Position numbers and translations under genes: made by a program. A stretch of 33,927 nucleotides of DNA from DASUFH01 sp036274645 (GTDB lineage Bacteria; Acidobacteriota; Terriglobia; 20CM-2-55-15). Location: positions 1 through 33,927 of the forward strand of contig DASUFH010000155.1 of the NCBI GenBank assembly GCA_036274645.1, given 5' to 3'. The notes under the pieces were generated by a model. That model saw only the letters and a list, made by a program, of their open reading frames with translations, was not told the DNA's origin and made no database searches. Shown here one piece after another: positions 33,144-33,927 of the stretch. Numbering within the stretch: the first letter of the stretch is position 1; each line of letters starts with the position of its first letter.

Positions 33144-33658
33144 CGGGACTCCGCGGCCAGATACGTTTCCTTGTAATCGAAATAGCGCCGGGCATATTCG
33201 TCGATGCCCGTCACTTCGGTTTCGGTCAGCGCGCGCTTCACCTTGGCGGGCATTCCGATCACCAGACTGTACGGCGGTATGACCGTGCCCTCGGTCACCA
33301 GCGCTCCGGCGCCGATGATCGAATGTTCCCCGATGCGCGCGTTGTTCAGGATGGTCGCCCGCATGCCGATGAGGCAATGCGACTCGATAACGCAGCCGTG
33401 CAACGTTGCAGCGTGCCCGACCGTGACATAGTCGCCGAGGATCAGCGGATACTGATCCTTCATCACATGGCAGACGCTGCCATCCTGGATGTTGGTGTGT
33501 TTGCCGATCCGGATGTAGTGCACGTCGCCGCGCACCACGCAATTGAACCAGACACTGGAGTGGTCGCCAATCTCCACGTCGCCAACAATATAGGCGCCCC
33601 CCGCGATGAAGACGCGCTCCCCCAGCTTCGGCAGCTTCCCCCGATACTCGACCAGCAA
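33140..33658 (-). CDS. Gamma-carbonic-anhydrase-like left-handed beta-helix protein
   Basis: The 172-residue product starts at a TTG with GGGAGG four bases upstream; a GTG at 33682 would add eight unlikely residues. It has the hexapeptide-repeat beta-helix: PKLGERVFIAGGAYIVGD, SSVWFNCVVRGDVHYIRIG, NIQDGSVCHV, GDYVTVGHAATLHG and ENSIIGAG-like segments ending VIGMPAKVKR. The His ligands of the gamma class seem present (HV near the middle and GHAATLHG). Members bind zinc and may hydrate CO2 or act as acetyl/acyl-binding proteins; activity is unproven. It overlaps hisS by four bases. Confidence 0.85.
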   Translation of the reverse strand: MLVEYRGKLPKLGERVFIAGGAYIVGDVEIGDHSSVWFNCVVRGDVHYIRIGKHTNIQDGSVCHVMKDQYPLILGDYVTVGHAATLHGCVIESHCLIGMRATILNNARIGEHSIIGAGALVTEGTVIPPYSLVIGMPAKVKRALTETEVTGIDEYARRYFDYKETYLAAESR

Positions 33659-33775
33659 TTGACCTCCCGGCCCACAGTCCACTGCGGACCGGAGCGCCCC
33701 AACACTAAAACGACAACGCTAACAGAACGGGAGGAGATAATTCAACGCTGTGGGAAGGCTTCTGCCCCCTTTCAA

Positions 33776-33927
33776 CTGTCCAATGTCCAATGTTGTGATG
33801 TCGAATGTCCAATGGACTTGACCCGCTGACCAGATGACCCAATCAGTTTGTACGAGGAATTGGGTAACGCGGTCAGTTGGTCAAGTCCATTGGAACATTC
33901 GACATCACAACATTGGACATTGGACAG
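33776..33927. repeat. Large inverted repeat closing the window
   Basis: Left arm 33776-33843 and right arm 33859-33927 pair around a 15-base loop. The outer 32 bases pair perfectly (starting CTGTCCAATGTCCAATGTTG), then one extra base and about six mismatches follow. It contains short direct repeats of the type TCCAATG. It belongs to a different family from copies A-C. The window ends exactly at the end of the right arm. The 117 bases before it (33659-33775) hold nothing I recognise. Confidence 0.88.

Noticed and set aside
30301..33176. Long plus-strand frames opposite aspS and hisS (532 and 426 residues)
   Set aside because: Antisense shadows of two well-conserved synthetases.

Overview
The window looks like a GC-rich chromosomal segment of an acidobacterium-type genome, or a metagenome-assembled relative. 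The reasons are a VWFA-domain exported protein of the kind expanded in Acidobacteria, several exported proteins of unknown function, GTG/TTG starts, and long stop-free antisense frames. This placement is inference from gene content. I saw no rRNA, tRNA, insertion sequence or CRISPR array. The first gene is cut by the left edge. The right edge coincides with the end of a large inverted repeat.

Left part (1-10572), mostly plus strand: a 5'-truncated giant enzyme (methyltransferase, six-unit coiled coil, GT2, WbsX-like domain). It is followed by a minus-strand beta-propeller lipoprotein, a methyltransferase with an N-terminal SGWA-type domain, and a GT9 glycosyltransferase with a C-terminal SGWA-type domain. 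Next come a lipoprotein resembling the C-terminal domain of phosphoglycerol transferases (DUF7024-like), a GTGA-coupled protein ending in a PD-(D/E)XK nuclease-like domain, and a VWFA protein.

Middle (10582-22082), all minus strand: reading in the direction of transcription, rfbD, three GT2s and one GT4 (some joined by ATGA overlaps), a Wzx-like flippase, a DPM1-like GT2 and kdsD. Then come an exported LolA-like protein, yebC, ruvC and an exported unknown. The first eight genes look like a cell-surface polysaccharide (O-antigen or capsule) assembly cluster that belongs functionally with the left part. The missing rfbABC, kdsA/kdsB, polymerase and export genes must lie elsewhere or are not used.

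Right part (22148-33927) is mostly housekeeping and miscellaneous: a typical 2-Cys peroxiredoxin, a small zinc-ribbon protein, a membrane-anchored coiled-coil protein, a Tat-exported sulfatase, a DUF1059 protein, an orphan histidine kinase and a DUF2231 membrane protein. A minus-strand block gamma-carbonic anhydrase-like / hisS / aspS / mutL / DUF2231 follows. Three copies of a ~105 bp palindromic element (22773, 25846, 30002) sit between these genes, two of them between convergent 3' ends. A different 152 bp palindrome closes the window.

The best candidates for something undescribed are the SGWA-type module shared by two adjacent enzymes, the multi-enzyme fusion with a repeat rod, the DUF7024-like lipoprotein / nuclease-like pair, and the two palindrome families. 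I found no complete new defence or mobile system.
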